A DNA stretch of 64,000 bases from Paraburkholderia hayleyella (GCF_009455685.1 NZ_QPES01000001.1:1612001-1676000), one strand, 5' to 3'; shown: positions 25,399 through 35,822, numbered from the stretch's first letter. A program made the numbers and translations. Notes: generated by a model from the sequence alone, not told the origin.

Positions 25399-25869
25399 AT
25401 GGCCGATCCGAACGGCGACTCCTATCCTTTGGGCTTATTTTTGCGTGAAGCCACGGCGGACGATTTCGTGTTTGCCGAAGCGCTGACGTTCGACAACATG
25501 GGCGGCTATTACCGGCGGCATCGGCTGCTGTGGCGTGCCGACCTGTTTTTTGCCAGCTGGCGTGAGTCGGAAAATTACATTCTCGAAGCCAGCGGCCAGC
25601 CGATCGGCTTGCTGCGCCTCACCGAAGAACACAATTCGCTCCATGTGCGTGACCTGCAAATTGCAAAGACACATCGTTCGCAAGGCGCGGGGACTTACCT
25701 GCTCGATGTCGTGCATCAATGGGCGCGCGAAAGAGGGGTGCAGACGCTGCAACTGCGGGTGTTCGTCGATAATCCCGCCATGAACCTGTATTGCCGCAAA
25801 GGTTACCGGCCCGTGGGCCCAAGGCTGGCGCGATTGGGCGTGCTCTGGCACATGTCGCGTCGCGTTTGA
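25399..25869 (+). CDS. GNAT-family N-acetyltransferase
   Basis: 156 residues from ATG 25399 (an in-frame ATG at 25351 is possible; neither has a clear ribosome-binding site). The GNAT core is visible: LREATADDFVFAEAL at the first strand, an acetyl-CoA-binding motif A around LQIAKTHRSQGAGTYLLDVV (R/Q-x-x-G-x-G/A), and NPAMNLYCRKGYRPVG at the end. The substrate is unknown. Codon use is native GC-rich, so it marks the return to the chromosome backbone after the island. Confidence 0.85.
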   Translation: MADPNGDSYPLGLFLREATADDFVFAEALTFDNMGGYYRRHRLLWRADLFFASWRESENYILEASGQPIGLLRLTEEHNSLHVRDLQIAKTHRSQGAGTYLLDVVHQWARERGVQTLQLRVFVDNPAMNLYCRKGYRPVGPRLARLGVLWHMSRRV

Positions 25870-26287
25870 CACGTAACGGGCACTAACGGCCCTGTAACGT
25901 TCCGCGAATGAAATGCCACGGTGGCTGGGGCTCATCGCGGGGAGGCACTCGCCGTGACACAGCGATTTCGTTTGCGCCATCGCTTCATCTTGCACGAACA
26001 CCTGTCTTTCGTTTGCCGCGATACCGGGACGCGCACAAGCCGCCGCCGCGCCCGGTTCGGCGTTTCCGTCTCCATCAGGCTAGCAGGAACGTTTGCTAGC
26101 ACGGTGTTACCTAAAGAGGCTTTGAGTGATCTTTAAAAAAACGAAACATGATTATTCCACCAGGCGCGAATCTACCCGTTACAGGATTTGAAACGATTTT
26201 CGAGAGATCAATAACGATTGCGGCTATCGCTGTTTACTCGTCGCGCCTGGCAATATCCACGATTTATTCACAGGAATTACTTGAAAA
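25870..26287. other. 418-bp region before the second AT-rich gene
   Basis: Contains a 7-bp inverted repeat GCTAGCA / TGCTAGC (26079-26085, 26094-26100) and a direct repeat AACGATT at 26192-26198 and 26213-26219, exactly 21 bp start to start, about 70-95 bp before the downstream ATG. A 52-codon frame (26148-26306, beginning MIIPPGANLPV) overlaps the start of the next gene out of frame. It has no ribosome-binding site and I do not call it. Confidence 0.45.
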
Positions 26288-27022
26288 ATGCAAACCAGCT
26301 CGGTAGGTAAACAGAATGTTAACGGTTTCAATCAGTTAAATGAACAAAATCAGGGAGATGATACGGTGCCTCGAGGTATTGGGGGAAATAACTGTACGCT
26401 TGCCCCTGCCGGAAATCCTGCTGCGACTATTGGGCCGCAATTATTTCCCACGAATAATATCAATTTGGGTGCCGTGGATCTCAAGGATGCCATTGATTAT
26501 GTCGATCTGATAGTGAAGCAGAGTAAAGAATTAACAAAAATAAACACTAATTTTTCAAATATATTTAAAAAATTAGTATTTTCGAAGAGGGATTTTGAAA
26601 TCCTGATAAAATCTCATGATTCTGAAAGTATGGGTGTATTGAAAGATCAATACTTTATTAAATATTGTATGGAAAAATTTAAAAATTTTCAAGAAAAAAA
26701 TCCTTTTCCAGATGGTATTAAAGATGTAGCTTACGGAAATAAAAATAATCCCGTGATTTATGAAAAATTTGATAGCATAATTAAAGCTAGTGAAAAGTTT
26801 GTGCCTGCGGCAAAGCAGTTGTTCGAAGCCGATGGAAAAATAAACAAGTTGCTCAGTGAAAAAATAGAATTGGAACCCATGCTCGATAAATTATGGCGTG
26901 ATTTTTCCAATGAACCTGCAATGAAAATTGTCATGCAGGAGCTCGACGAATTAGAAAAAATATTAGAGATGACAAAAATTATTCAATTGCTCAATTACTC
27001 AATGACTCATCAAGACGCTTAA
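26288..27022 (+). CDS. AT-rich helical protein of unknown function; candidate secreted effector
   Basis: 244 residues, Lys/Asn/Ile-rich and far more AT-rich than its neighbours. The first 65 residues are Asn/Gln/Gly/Pro-rich and look disordered. The rest is predicted helical with coiled-coil-like heptads (DYVDLIVKQSKELTKINTNF; LDELEKILEMTKIIQLLN). There is no signal peptide, membrane segment or recognised domain. An AGGA about 12 bp before the ATG is the best ribosome-binding site. Composition and N-terminal style resemble the ankyrin-like gene at 7-8.8 kb. A weak hairpin (27043-27067) follows. Confidence 0.6.
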   Translation: MQTSSVGKQNVNGFNQLNEQNQGDDTVPRGIGGNNCTLAPAGNPAATIGPQLFPTNNINLGAVDLKDAIDYVDLIVKQSKELTKINTNFSNIFKKLVFSKRDFEILIKSHDSESMGVLKDQYFIKYCMEKFKNFQEKNPFPDGIKDVAYGNKNNPVIYEKFDSIIKASEKFVPAAKQLFEADGKINKLLSEKIELEPMLDKLWRDFSNEPAMKIVMQELDELEKILEMTKIIQLLNYSMTHQDA

Positions 27023-27163
27023 AAATTTGGATGTTTAAAGCCGGCGTGAGTCTGGCGAATTCACGCCATGTAACGAATTGAGTTGTGCGCTGTTTCCATG
27101 CCGCCCGGTTGTCGTGGTCAATTCATCCCGGACATTGGGCGGTAACCGAAATTGCGCCGCTTT

Positions 27164-27242
27164 TGCCGCAAGAGGCTGAACGGCCCCCCAAATCGCCAGA
27201 CGGGCATCCAACGTTTGGGGGGCCGTTCAGCCTCTTGCGGCA
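27164..27242. repeat. Perfect 29-bp inverted repeat with 21-bp centre, IS3-end-like
   Basis: Left arm 27164-27192 (TGCCGCAAGAGGCTGAACGG, then CCCCCCAAA) and right arm 27214-27242 are exact reverse complements. The inner part, TGAACGGCCCCCCAAA on the left and CAACGTTTGGGGGGCCGTTC on the right, resembles IS3-family terminal repeats in outward orientation. It lies 17 bp from the aceB stop and may also serve as a transcript barrier for aceB. Confidence 0.92.
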
Positions 27243-27258
27243 GCCTTCAAGTCACGTT

Positions 27259-28845
27259 TTAAATCTCTTCGTACAAAGGCAGCGTGAGGAAGTCCGCAAA
27301 ATTTTCCGACGTCGACATCGCCTCGAAGATTTGTGCGGCCCGCTCATAAGGGCGGCTGTCGCCGCCGACCTCTACCAGGATTTTCTTCAGTTCCTGCCCC
27401 GTCAAATCGCGCACCAGTTCCGCTGTGACCTTGCGGCCATCGTCGAGCTTGCCTTTCGGTGAGCGAATCCACTGCCACACCTGCGAGCGGGAGATTTCGG
27501 CGGTTGCCGCATCTTCCATCAGGTTGTGAATCGGCACGCAGCCATTGCCTGTCAGCCACGATCCCAGGTAATGCACCCCGACGTTGATGTTATTGCGCAG
27601 GCCCGCTTCGGTGATGGGCGCTTCCGGGCGGAAATCGAGCAGATCATGTGCGCTTACCTGCACATCGTCGCGCTGCTTGCCGATCTGGTTGGGTTGGGTG
27701 CCCAGCACCTTGACGAACTCTTCCATGGCGACCGGCACGAGGCCTGGGTGTGCCACCCAGCCGCCGTCGTAGCCATCGCCCGCATCGCGGGCCTTGTCCG
27801 AGCGCACACCGTTCATCGCCCGTTCGTTGGCCACCGGATCGTTCTTGATCGGAATCAGCGCGCTCATGCCGCCAATCGCGGGTGCTCCACGACGATGGCA
27901 GGTTTTGAGCAATTGCAGCGCATAGGCACGCATGAACGGTACGGTCATCGTGATTTGCGAGCGGTCGGCGAGGCAAAAATTCTTGTCGTTCCTGAACTTC
28001 TTGATGGCCGAGAAAATGTAGTCCCAGCGGCCTGCGTTCAACCCCGAACTGTGTTCACGCAGCTCGTACAGGATCTCATCCATTTCGAAGGCGGCGAGAA
28101 TGGTTTCGATGAGCACGGTGGCGCGAATGGTGCCGCGCGGCAGGCCGAGCACGTCTTGCGCGGCAATGAAAATATCGTTCCACAGACGCGCCTCAAGATG
28201 GTTTTCCATCTTGGGCAGATAAAAGTACGGCCCCGAGCCGCGTGCGAGCAGTTCTTTAGCGTTATGAAACAGGTACAGCGCGAAGTCGAAGAGGCCGCCC
28301 GAGACGCGCTGGCTGTCGATCAGGACGTGCTTTTCGTCAAGATGCCAGCCGCGCGGGCGAACGATCAGCGTGGCGATGATGTCGTTCAGGCGATAGGACT
28401 TGCCGTTTTGTTCCAGCGCGATCGTGCGGCGCACGGCGTCTTTCAGATTGATCTGGCCGTTGATCTGGTTGTCCCAGTTCGGCGTATTCGAATCTTCGAA
28501 GTCGCTCATGTAGGAATCCGCGCCGGAGTTCAGCGCGTTGATGATCATCTTGCGCTCGACGGGGCCGGTGATCTCGACACGGCGGCAGCGCAGGTCAGCC
28601 GGGAGCGGGGCGATGCTCCAGTCGCCGGCGCGGATGGCCTGCGTTTGCGGCAGAAAATCGGGGCGCTCGCCTGCATCGAGGCGTTTCGTGCGTTCGGCGC
28701 GGGCCGTGAGTAGCGCCTGGCGGCGTGGCTCGAACGTGCGATGCAGCCTGGCGACGAATGCCAGCGCCTCAGGCGTGAGGATGGCTTCGAAGCCGGGCTT
28801 GATCTCGCCGGTTATTTCCATGCCTTGTGGCAGTGTGCTTGTCAT
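27259..28845 (-). CDS. aceB: Malate synthase A
   Basis: Glyoxylate-cycle enzyme condensing glyoxylate with acetyl-CoA to malate. The 528 residues match the A isoform (about 530). The family signature is visible as REHSSGLNAGRWDYIFSAIK, with the catalytic Arg region PRGTIRATVLIETI upstream. AGGAG lies just before the ATG (minus strand). aceA, the cycle's other enzyme, lies 2.6 kb away on the same strand with a LysR regulator in between, consistent with acetate or fatty-acid use. Confidence 0.97.
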   Translation of the reverse strand: MTSTLPQGMEITGEIKPGFEAILTPEALAFVARLHRTFEPRRQALLTARAERTKRLDAGERPDFLPQTQAIRAGDWSIAPLPADLRCRRVEITGPVERKMIINALNSGADSYMSDFEDSNTPNWDNQINGQINLKDAVRRTIALEQNGKSYRLNDIIATLIVRPRGWHLDEKHVLIDSQRVSGGLFDFALYLFHNAKELLARGSGPYFYLPKMENHLEARLWNDIFIAAQDVLGLPRGTIRATVLIETILAAFEMDEILYELREHSSGLNAGRWDYIFSAIKKFRNDKNFCLADRSQITMTVPFMRAYALQLLKTCHRRGAPAIGGMSALIPIKNDPVANERAMNGVRSDKARDAGDGYDGGWVAHPGLVPVAMEEFVKVLGTQPNQIGKQRDDVQVSAHDLLDFRPEAPITEAGLRNNINVGVHYLGSWLTGNGCVPIHNLMEDAATAEISRSQVWQWIRSPKGKLDDGRKVTAELVRDLTGQELKKILVEVGGDSRPYERAAQIFEAMSTSENFADFLTLPLYEEI

Positions 28846-28930
28846 GATTTCTCCTTGGTCGGTCGGATGGTAATGAGGTGGATTGCGGGGTGTGGTGAGT
28901 GGGGAAAGGGGCCGTCACGTTTCATGTACA

Positions 28931-29749
28931 TCAGGCGCGGGAAGTGCGGGAAGTGTGGCCAGGGCGGGCACGGCCAGGGCCACGGCTGGACGGCGCGAAG
29001 GTTTGAAGAAAGTGTGCCAGGTCGTTCATGCCTTGACCCGTGCCATGAAACGTCACGCCCAGTTCGTCGGCGCGGGCGTGTTGCCGGTTGAGCCAGAACG
29101 TGGTGTAGCCGAACCAGCAGGCGCCCACGGCATCCCAGCCATTCGCTGAAACAAAAACGATGTCGCGCGCCGGGGCATTGCCGAACGCACGGGTGCCCAG
29201 TGCATAGGCGGCGGGCGCGGGTTTGTAGGCACGGACGGCCTCGACGGACAGCACATGGTCGAAGAGGCCTGTCATGCCCGCGCTTTTGAGTGCGATGTCG
29301 AGCATTTGCGGGTTGCCATTGGATAGCACCGCGAGGCCCGGCACCGGGCCGGTAGCGCCTGGGTGCCGCGACTGGCCCAACTGGCCCAGCTGACGCAACT
29401 GGCGTAGCGCAGGGAGCGCATCAGGAAACGCGGAGAGGCAGGCATATTCGTCCATTAAGCGTTTTTCGGCCTGGCGCTCGAGCGTCAGGCCGAGGCAGTG
29501 CGCTGCATAGCGCAGCGCATCGAGCGTGATATTCCAGAAGGGCTGGTAATGCGTGCCAGCCGGATCGGCGAGCGTGCGCAAATGGGTGTATTCGATCTGC
29601 TTTTGCCGCCATAGCTGGGACAGGCTGTCGCCGTGGCCGGGAAACATCTGCTCGGCCGCGGCGACTACCGAATGCACGTCGAAGAGCGTGCCATAGGCAT
29701 CGAAAATCACGGCTTTGGGCACGAGTGCCGGGATGGCGGACATGGCCAT
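28931..29749 (-). CDS. Haloacid dehalogenase, type II (HAD superfamily)
   Basis: Predicted (S)-2-haloacid dehalogenase. The 272 residues show the HAD motifs: nucleophile D17 in AVIFDAYGTLFDVHS, the Ser/Asn motif LSNGNPQML, the Lys motif YKPAPAAYALG and FVSANGWDAVGA with the Asn/Asp pair of L-2-haloacid dehalogenases. A stretch of GQLGQSRHPGATGPVPG in the cap is low complexity and unusual. It lies upstream of aceB on the same strand and divergent from the LysR gene; native substrate is unknown. Confidence 0.88.
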   Translation of the reverse strand: MAMSAIPALVPKAVIFDAYGTLFDVHSVVAAAEQMFPGHGDSLSQLWRQKQIEYTHLRTLADPAGTHYQPFWNITLDALRYAAHCLGLTLERQAEKRLMDEYACLSAFPDALPALRQLRQLGQLGQSRHPGATGPVPGLAVLSNGNPQMLDIALKSAGMTGLFDHVLSVEAVRAYKPAPAAYALGTRAFGNAPARDIVFVSANGWDAVGACWFGYTTFWLNRQHARADELGVTFHGTGQGMNDLAHFLQTFAPSSRGPGRARPGHTSRTSRA

Positions 29750-29892
29750 ACGCTCCCGAAGAAAGTTCTGCGGATTGTATTAGTGTTCGCATATGCTAAA
29801 AAAGTCCCTAATCATCACTTGATCTTTTACTTTCATCAACCTAATCTGGCTGGCGAAATTTCCCTTGCGGCTTTTCTCCTGGATGCCCTGTC

Positions 29893-30795
29893 ATGGCCCG
29901 TTTCCGGCAAATCGAGACTTTCGTTGCAGTGGCGGCGCGTGGCAGCCTGTCTGCCGCGGCCCAGGCGGAAGGGGTGGCACCGGCCATCATCGGGCGCCGG
30001 ATTGATGCGCTGGAGGAGCGGCTCGGCGTCAAGCTGCTGCTGCGCACGACACGCAAGCTGACGCTGACCTTCGAAGGCTCGGCGTTTCTTGAGGATTGCC
30101 AGCGCATCATTCACGACATGCAAAATGCCGAAGCCAGCGTGTCGGCCGGCGGGGTGAAGGCGAGCGGCCATCTGCGGGTGTCGGCGCCCGCTGGTTTTGG
30201 CCGGCGCCACGTGGCGCCCCTCGTGCCGGCTTTTACCGCGGCTCATCCTGATGTTTCGATCACGCTGGATCTGTCCGATCGCACGGTTGATCTGGTCAAT
30301 GAAGGTTTCGATTGTGCGGTGCGCCTTGGCGCGTTGCCGGATTCGTCGCTGGTGTCGCTGCGGCTCGGAGAAAACCGGCGCGTCTGCGTGGCCTCGCCTG
30401 ATTATCTGGCGCGGCGTGGGGCGCCTGCGACGCTCGCGGATCTGGCACGGCACAACTGTCTGGCGCTGGGAGCAAGCGCGAACCAGCAGCGCGGCTGGAC
30501 CTTCCAGCAAGAAGGCAAGACGGTGTCGATCAAGGTTTCCGGCACGATGGAATGCTCCGATGGAGCGGTTTTGCATGAGTGGTGTCTCGGCGGGTATGGC
30601 CTCGCCTGGCGTTCGTGGTGGGAAGTGGGCAGCGATATCGTGGCAGGGCGCCTCGTGAACGTGCTGGAAGCGTTCGAAGCACCGCCTGTGGGGATTCACG
30701 CCGTATTTCCGCAACGCCGTCATTTGCCACTGCGCGTGCGGCTCTTTCTCGATTTTGTGAAGCATACGTATGGTCGCCAGGAGTACTGGGGCTAG
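29893..30795 (+). CDS. LysR-family transcriptional regulator
   Basis: 300 residues with an N-terminal winged helix (RQIETFVAVAARGSLSAAAQ, ALEERLGVKLLLRTTRKLTL) and a C-terminal effector-binding domain. Divergent from the dehalogenase/aceB genes with a 143-bp shared intergenic region, the classic LysR arrangement, so it probably controls that unit and perhaps itself. The inducer is unknown. No clear T-N11-A operator could be singled out by eye. Confidence 0.92.
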   Translation: MARFRQIETFVAVAARGSLSAAAQAEGVAPAIIGRRIDALEERLGVKLLLRTTRKLTLTFEGSAFLEDCQRIIHDMQNAEASVSAGGVKASGHLRVSAPAGFGRRHVAPLVPAFTAAHPDVSITLDLSDRTVDLVNEGFDCAVRLGALPDSSLVSLRLGENRRVCVASPDYLARRGAPATLADLARHNCLALGASANQQRGWTFQQEGKTVSIKVSGTMECSDGAVLHEWCLGGYGLAWRSWWEVGSDIVAGRLVNVLEAFEAPPVGIHAVFPQRRHLPLRVRLFLDFVKHTYGRQEYWG

Positions 30796-30924
30796 ACTCG
30801 CAGGGCATGGCGCTTCAGCGCGCATTCATCCCGGCATTCATGAAACAGGCCATGCCGGCCGCACCTGCGGTACCGGCGCTCTGCCGCTTTGCCGCTTTGC
30901 CGTTCTACTCACAGGGGAAACATC

Positions 30925-31359
30925 ATGTTCAAACACATTCTGGTTCCGACAGATGGCTCTGATCTGTCACAAAAAGCCATTGATGGCGCGATTGGCCTGG
31001 CGCGCTCACTCGGCGCACGGCTGACGGCCTATGCCTGCCTGCCGCAATATCCGTATGCCTCGTTCTCCGAGGTCGTGATCGAGCCGCCGGTCGATTTTCA
31101 GGTGCGTAGCGAGCACGAGGCCCGTTTGCATCTGCGCCAGATCGAAGACGCCGCGCGGCTCGCGGGTATTGCCTGCGAGAGCCAGACCAGCGTGCATCCC
31201 GCGCCTTATCTGGGGATTATCGAGGCGGCCGAGCATGGCGGCTGCGATCTGATTTTCATGGCCTCGCATGGACGGCGCGGGCTGGGCAGCCTGCTGATCG
31301 GCAGTGAAACCCAGCGCGTGCTGACGCACACCAAAGTTCCCGTCATCGTGTATCGCTAG
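30925..31359 (+). CDS. Universal stress protein (UspA family)
   Basis: 144 residues: start MFKHILVPTDGSDLSQKA with the nucleotide-binding DGS, and the ATP-binding glycine motif ASHGRRGLGSLLIGSET near the C-terminus, followed by TKVPVIVYR. AGGGG sits about 8 bp before ATG 30925. It probably binds ATP and responds to stress or growth arrest. It lies between the LysR gene and aceA, convergent with aceA. Confidence 0.95.
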   Translation: MFKHILVPTDGSDLSQKAIDGAIGLARSLGARLTAYACLPQYPYASFSEVVIEPPVDFQVRSEHEARLHLRQIEDAARLAGIACESQTSVHPAPYLGIIEAAEHGGCDLIFMASHGRRGLGSLLIGSETQRVLTHTKVPVIVYR

Positions 31360-31409
31360 GCGCCTCGAGCCCAAGCGCGCCTGGCCATACCGGTTTCCCT
31401 GCGCGGCTG

Positions 31410-32714
<1,305 letters not shown>

Positions 32715-33184
32715 GGTGTGCTCCGTGGATGGTGGTGAAGGTCAAAAACGAAGAGGAGGGTGAGCCTGGCGTAACGCGGGTGGGGTCTCGGTGGCGGGTG
32801 CGGCCCGAGACGGCCCGCTTCGTGAAGTCTTGTATAAGAGTCTAGGGGCGCAAAAGTGCCGAAAACGTGTCTTTCATGAATTTTATTTATATTTTTAATC
32901 GTTTTAAATCATGTAGATAAAATCTATTTTTTATAATGAGAAATGCCATTTCCTCTGTTGCAAAGAGACTCTTGTGCCACGCAGCATGACTTTTTACGAG
33001 GCAAAAGAATTTTTCACATCATGAAATTCGATAAAGCCAGGGATGTCCTGTTCACGCGAAAAATTGCGGAAAAATCAGGCGAAAAAAAACCGCCTGACCG
33101 GGAAATCCTGATCAGACGGTTTTTTCGAGCCGCACGGGCTCGATGCATGCGCCCGTGCTGGTGCTACCGCACCCGTTATGGCGT
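32715..33184. other. 470-bp region upstream of aceA
   Basis: Holds the aceA 5' leader and a very AT-rich block (about 32860-32945) that probably contains its minus-strand promoter; I cannot choose between several TATAAA-like boxes. The helicase terminator lies at the far end. No gene is supported. Confidence 0.5.
33082..33125 (-). terminator. Terminator of the DEAD-box helicase gene
   Basis: On the minus strand: stem CCGTCTGA / TCAGGCGG with one wobble pair, preceded by AAAAAA and followed by TTTTTTTT, 60 bp after the helicase stop. A and T runs on both sides also permit action in the opposite direction. Confidence 0.85.
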
Positions 33185-34786
33185 TTAGCCGCCGCGACGC
33201 GAGCTGCTGCGTGTGCCTTCGCTGCGGCGTGCGCCGTAGCCGTCACGCGAACCGCCCGTGCCCGCCGAAGACTTGCCGCTCCAGCCACCACCACCGGCTG
33301 GCTTGCTACCGCCGCCACTGCCGCCGCCGCCAAAGCGACGGCCACCACCGCCGCCGCCGCCCGGACGGCCACGGCCGCCAGCGAAACCACCGCGGCCGCC
33401 ACTGGAAGCCGTCTTGCGCGGCTCGAAGCCGGCCACGACGTTCACGGCCAGCGGTGTGCGGACAAAGCGTTCGATGCGCTTGAGCGCACCTTGCTCGGCG
33501 TGATGCACGAGGCTGACAGCAATACCTGAGCGTCCAGCACGGCCGGTACGGCCGATGCGGTGAACGTAATCTTCGGCGAACTTCGGCAGATCGTAGTTGA
33601 ACACGTGCGTGATGCCCGGAATATCAATGCCACGTGCCGCGACATCGGTGGCGACGAGTACTCGTACCTTGCGCTCACGCAACGCACGGATGGTCCGGTT
33701 GCGCGCACCTTGAGGCAGATCGCCATGCAAGGCCGCTGATTCAAAACCGGCATCCGCCAGACGGCCCGCGAGCTGGTCCGCATCGTTTTTGGTTGCGGTA
33801 AACACGATGGCCTGATCGAGGCCTGCATCGCGCAGCAGGTGATCGAGCAAACGATCCTTGTGATCGCGGTCATCCACGTAATGCACCGTTTGCGCGATAT
33901 TGGCGCGCTGTTCAAGACGCTGGACGATTTCGATGCGTTCCGGGTTTTTCAGCAAACGGCCGGTCAGGGAGCTGATCTTGCCGTCGAGCGTGGCCGAAAA
34001 CAGCATGGTTTGACGCGATGTCGGCGTGGCGGCCACGATGGTTTCGATATCGTCGATAAAGCCCATGTCGAGCATGCGGTCGGCTTCGTCGAGCACGAGG
34101 ATTTGCAACTGCGACAGGTCAATCCGGCCGCGTTCGAGGTGATCGAGCAGACGGCCCGGCGTGGCCACCAGGATTTCAGGGTTTTTTGCCAGCAGCATCA
34201 GTTGCTGGCCATAAGCGACGCCCCCGAGAATGCTCACCGTGCGCAGGCGCTTGAGGTGCTTGCCGTAGGTTGATGCGGCGCTGGTGACTTGCATCGCCAG
34301 CTCACGGGTGGGGGTTAGCACCAGCAGGCTGGGGCGTGCCACCGGCTGCGGCCGGCGGGTACGGCCACCGGCCGCAGCGTCACGGGGTTCGCGCGGCTGG
34401 CTGGCTTGAGTTTTTTGCAACTGGGCGAAACGTTCGATGGCCGGCAGCATGAACGCGGCGGTTTTGCCCGAACCGGTCGGGCTCGAAACCAGCAGGTCGC
34501 GGCCAGCGATGGCAGCAGGGATGGCGCGTTGTTGCACAGGGGTGGGGTTTTGATAGCCGGCGGCCGTCAGCGCCGAGACAATTTCTGGCGACAGGCCGAG
34601 CGAGGCAAACGATGGGCCTTCGGCTTCGGCCGGTGCAGCGGCCATTTGCGCCTCGGGCGCAATGGCGGAAATCGGGGTGGGAGCGGCAACCACGGGGCTG
34701 GCGGCAGGCGTTGTGGCTGGCGTATCGAGGCCGAGAACCTGATCGGCGATGCTGTTCATGGGGCTGGGGGTATTGCTCGAAGTCAT
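33185..34786 (-). CDS. rhlE: DEAD-box RNA helicase, RhlE type
   Basis: ATP-dependent RNA helicase of 533 residues. I start at 34786, where AAGGA precedes the ATG; the open frame upstream has no matching content. After about 55 poorly conserved Pro/Ala-rich residues come the Q motif (NPTPVQQRAIP), Walker A (SPTGSGKTAAF), the DEAD box (LDEADRMLDMGF), SAT (LFSATLDG) and HRIGRTGRAGR. The C-terminus is a long RGG/Gly-rich tail (GGRGGFAGGRGRPGGGGGGG) that likely binds RNA. The symbol rhlE fits the core motifs, but Burkholderia has several paralogues. Confidence 0.92.
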   Translation of the reverse strand: MTSSNTPSPMNSIADQVLGLDTPATTPAASPVVAAPTPISAIAPEAQMAAAPAEAEGPSFASLGLSPEIVSALTAAGYQNPTPVQQRAIPAAIAGRDLLVSSPTGSGKTAAFMLPAIERFAQLQKTQASQPREPRDAAAGGRTRRPQPVARPSLLVLTPTRELAMQVTSAASTYGKHLKRLRTVSILGGVAYGQQLMLLAKNPEILVATPGRLLDHLERGRIDLSQLQILVLDEADRMLDMGFIDDIETIVAATPTSRQTMLFSATLDGKISSLTGRLLKNPERIEIVQRLEQRANIAQTVHYVDDRDHKDRLLDHLLRDAGLDQAIVFTATKNDADQLAGRLADAGFESAALHGDLPQGARNRTIRALRERKVRVLVATDVAARGIDIPGITHVFNYDLPKFAEDYVHRIGRTGRAGRSGIAVSLVHHAEQGALKRIERFVRTPLAVNVVAGFEPRKTASSGGRGGFAGGRGRPGGGGGGGRRFGGGGSGGGSKPAGGGGWSGKSSAGTGGSRDGYGARRSEGTRSSSRRGG

Positions 34787-35299
34787 GAGAATCCTTGAAA
34801 CACAGGGAATAAAACGTCGGAATAAAACGTCGGCGCCAATCGGCATACCCAAGTCGTCGGATTCCGCGAGCAAAATAACCGCGAACAAATCGAAAAACGG
34901 GGGCAACTCGCTTGCGATGCGGGCGAGTGTTTAGTTAGAAGCTGTATCGGGTGCAACATGCCAACCTGGCGTGTCGCCAGCCGGGTGCCTGGGATAGGAC
35001 TGACCGTAAAGGCCTGGGCAGGAGGGGACAGTTTCTGAACTGGATTGGAGCAAAACGCTACGAAGCGCCGCGCTGCAGAGGCCGCGAAGTACCAAGCGGC
35101 ACAAACAGGAAAAGCGCTAAGCCCGCATTATAGCGGGCTTTTGCTGCGCTGCGCCACTTTTTAAGACAATTCCTGGATAATTCGATGCTGACCGGGCTGT
35201 GAGCCCGGTCAGCGCCCGGTCTGTGTCCGGTTTGTGTTCGATTTGTGTCCGCTCGACCCGGGCGAAATCAAGGTAAATGGTGGTTGAATGACTCGCTTT
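34787..35299. other. 513-bp intergenic region between helicase and ACBP genes, two hairpins
   Basis: No gene supported. AGCCCGC / GCGGGCT with loop ATTATA (35120-35139) is followed by TTT and resembles a plus-strand terminator. GCTGACCGGGCT / AGCCCGGTCAGC with a 3-nt loop (35187-35213) lies 87 bp after the ACBP stop and may end that minus-strand transcript, although no T-run follows. Confidence 0.5.
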
Positions 35300-35569
35300 T
35301 TAAGCCGCCGTGCCATTTTTCAGTGATTCAACCAGTTCGACGTATTGCTGTTTCGCTGTGTCCGGTGCGGTGCCCTTGAGCGCAGTCCAGGCGTCGTATT
35401 TGTATTTGCCGACGATATCGGTGAAACCCGGCTTGTCGCCTTGTACATCGCCATCGGTGGCCTGCTTGAAGAGCGCGTAAAGCCGCAGCAAGGTCAGGTT
35501 GCCCGGGCGCTCGGAGAGCTGTTTGACATCGTCCTGGGCCTGGGTGAACTGGGTGTGGAGGTCGCTCAT
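35300..35569 (-). CDS. Acyl-CoA-binding protein
   Basis: 89 residues, the normal size of ACBP, a four-helix protein that carries medium- and long-chain acyl-CoA in the cytoplasm. The canonical LLRLYALFKQATDGDVQGDK and KYDAWTALKG are present. I start at 35569 (MSDLHTQFTQAQ), which matches the family; the open frame upstream encodes only His/Ala/Gly repeats arising from a 9-bp DNA repeat. ACBP is uncommon in bacteria but frequent in Burkholderia. Confidence 0.92.
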   Translation of the reverse strand: MSDLHTQFTQAQDDVKQLSERPGNLTLLRLYALFKQATDGDVQGDKPGFTDIVGKYKYDAWTALKGTAPDTAKQQYVELVESLKNGTAA

Positions 35570-35685
35570 AAAAAGTGTGTCGTACAAGTTGAGGGTTGAG
35601 GATAGAGAAGAAGAGCGGCCGATCATAGCAAGCACGGCCTGGTTTGAGGTCAATCCATCATCTGGATGCTGATTCGCTGCTGCCG

Positions 35686-35721
35686 CATGTCCGGCATGTC
35701 CGGCATGTCCGGCATGCTCGT
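35686..35721. repeat. 9-bp tandem repeat GCATGTCCG (three copies plus one degenerate)
   Basis: Three perfect copies (35686-35712) and a fourth altered copy (GCATGCTCG) between the ACBP and tsaB starts. If read on the minus strand it gives AGH repeats upstream of ACBP, but that frame is not considered coding. Confidence 0.9.
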
Positions 35722-35822
35722 TTAGGCCCACCCTCTAGCCCAGCCAAACAGTGCAGCGAGATGTGCTTGCCCCCCTGAAGAAGCCCGCGAGCGGGACGAA
35801 ACCTCGCATTACAATACCGCCC

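Noticed and set aside
26160..26287. hrpII-box (TTCG-N16-TTCG) upstream of the effector-like gene
   Set aside because: TTCG at 26199-26202 has no TTCG at the correct distance (TGCG is present).
26148..26306. 52-codon frame overlapping the start of the second AT-rich gene
   Set aside because: No ribosome-binding site and out of frame with the longer gene; retained only as a note.
27526..28713. 395-codon plus-strand frame opposite aceB
   Set aside because: Shadow of aceB codon pattern; no ribosome-binding site or known motif.
33143..33529. Ala/Pro-rich plus-strand frames at the helicase 3' end
   Set aside because: They arise from the Gly/Arg-rich tail codons of the DEAD-box helicase read in antisense.
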